64,000 nucleotides of DNA from Calothrix sp. NIES-4101 (lineage in GTDB: Bacteria; Cyanobacteriota; Cyanobacteriia; Cyanobacteriales; Nostocaceae). Numbering within the stretch: position 1 is the stretch's first letter; each line of letters starts with the position of its first letter. The stretch is from positions 1,116,001 to 1,180,000 of the forward strand of contig AP018280.1 of the NCBI GenBank assembly GCA_004296455.1, read 5' to 3'. A model generated the notes under the pieces. It was not told the origin of the DNA. It saw only the letters and a program-made list of their open reading frames with translations, and ran no database searches. Below, in pieces: positions 63,528 to 64,000 of this stretch. Both the position numbers and the translations under genes were made by a program.

Positions 63528-64000
63528 CTACAAAAAACCACGTTTTCCCAACCTCGCAACAGCAGTAGCAACAGGTAATCTCGGCAATTGCAAAACCACA
63601 GCAGTTTCACTAATATCCAAATGTCCAATTTGCTCCACAGTTGCTAATACTAGTCCGTCAAATTCCAAGTTGAAAAACTCATCCTTTAACACCGCAGTAA
63701 TCTTACTAATTACCTCACTCGCATTACTTGCAGTGGCACATTCTCCACCAGTTGCTTGTGCCAACACCGTAAAAGCTTCTTTTGTTAACAAGTCTCCCAC
63801 CATGCACAAAGTATGAATTGTGACTCTGTAGGTTTCCGCTAAAGCAGTTACAGCTTGTACATTTAACCCACTCGGACAACCATTAGCCCAAGTATCACCA
63901 CTACTATGAATTTTCAGGTTTGGCTTCACATCCTTAAGCCACTTGGCAAAGCCGTGAGGAGGTGCATCGCCTACCAACAAGATAAAACGACAGCTATGTT
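63528..64000 (-). CDS. Partial VWA-domain protein (N-terminus outside the window)
   Basis: The frame is open to the right edge (RFILLVGDAPPHG precedes residue 1 of any internal start), so only the C-terminal 157 codons are present. The segment is the second half of a von Willebrand A domain: strand FILLVGDAPPH, a catalytic-free loop, TIHTLCMVGDLLTKEAFTVLAQATGG, then a C-terminal beta-rich tail (ETAVVLQLPRLPVATAVARLGKRGFL). VWA proteins often work with MoxR-type AAA ATPases or in tellurium-resistance-like complexes; the partner is not visible here. Confidence 0.82.
   Translation of the reverse strand, partial: HSCRFILLVGDAPPHGFAKWLKDVKPNLKIHSSGDTWANGCPSGLNVQAVTALAETYRVTIHTLCMVGDLLTKEAFTVLAQATGGECATASNASEVISKITAVLKDEFFNLEFDGLVLATVEQIGHLDISETAVVLQLPRLPVATAVARLGKRGFL

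Overview
The window looks like a chromosomal segment of a filamentous, probably heterocyst-forming cyanobacterium. HIP1 octamers (GCGATCGC) are scattered through genes on both strands. The gene content is cyanobacterial: a TonB receptor with an AMIN domain, a phytochrome kinase followed by an Rcp1-like regulator, a FAAL-loaded hybrid NRPS/PKS, and DUF3122. A 73-codon gene at 44660-44881 encodes a secreted peptide with the RGSGR pentapeptide and is best read as patX, a marker of heterocyst-forming lineages. No rRNA, tRNA or CRISPR array was recognised.

Region 1 (1-17153, minus strand) is a hybrid lipopeptide assembly line. In transcription order: FAAL-ACP-C-A-PCP (the A-domain pocket reads as a glycine code), then KS-AT(malonyl)-KR-carrier ending in only the C-terminal half of an epimerization domain, then a free-standing condensation domain whose second motif histidine is Phe, then an EctB-type diaminobutyrate aminotransferase, then a partial NRPS that begins with only the C-terminal half of a condensation domain before A-PCP-C and leaves the window. 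Inferred start of the product: acyl-Gly extended by one reduced malonate (a 4-amino-3-hydroxybutyrate unit), then probably 2,4-diaminobutyrate.

Region 2 (17154-29948) is iron/siderophore handling: a palindromic Fur-box-like site, a TonB-dependent receptor, a binding lipoprotein, an MFS exporter, an EamA protein, a NarL-type two-component system and a FecCD/FecE pair. Together with region 1 this suggests that the lipopeptide is a siderophore. A Spy-like gene broken by a small MITE and a sterol-desaturase-family gene lie between.

Region 3 (30000-43300) is mixed: DUF3122, a Rieske oxygenase divergent from a TetR regulator with a transposon-type zinc ribbon, DUF3445, NurA, a 292-bp MITE with a perfect 6-bp target duplication, TrmO, an FHA membrane protein, a phytochrome-like kinase with its response regulator, a hybrid receiver-GAF-kinase, and a NYN/LabA-like protein.

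Region 4 (43300-55600): a 1.36-kb gene-free stretch with two strong hairpins, patX behind an exact NtcA-type GTA-N8-TAC, an FAD oxidoreductase, an alcohol dehydrogenase, uvrB, a protein of 19-residue tandem repeats, CsbD and small stress-like proteins, and an M20 amidohydrolase.

Region 5 (55900-62500) is a decaying defence-like island. An Rpn-type nuclease gene has an in-frame stop, a relE toxin gene is frameshifted, a short degenerate copy of a caspase-gene 3' end is present, and a large NACHT-HEAT-caspase gene is cut in two by an IS4-family element with 18-bp inverted repeats and a 7-bp target duplication. Removing the element restores one 1257-codon reading frame. bioD and a partial VWA-domain gene close the window.
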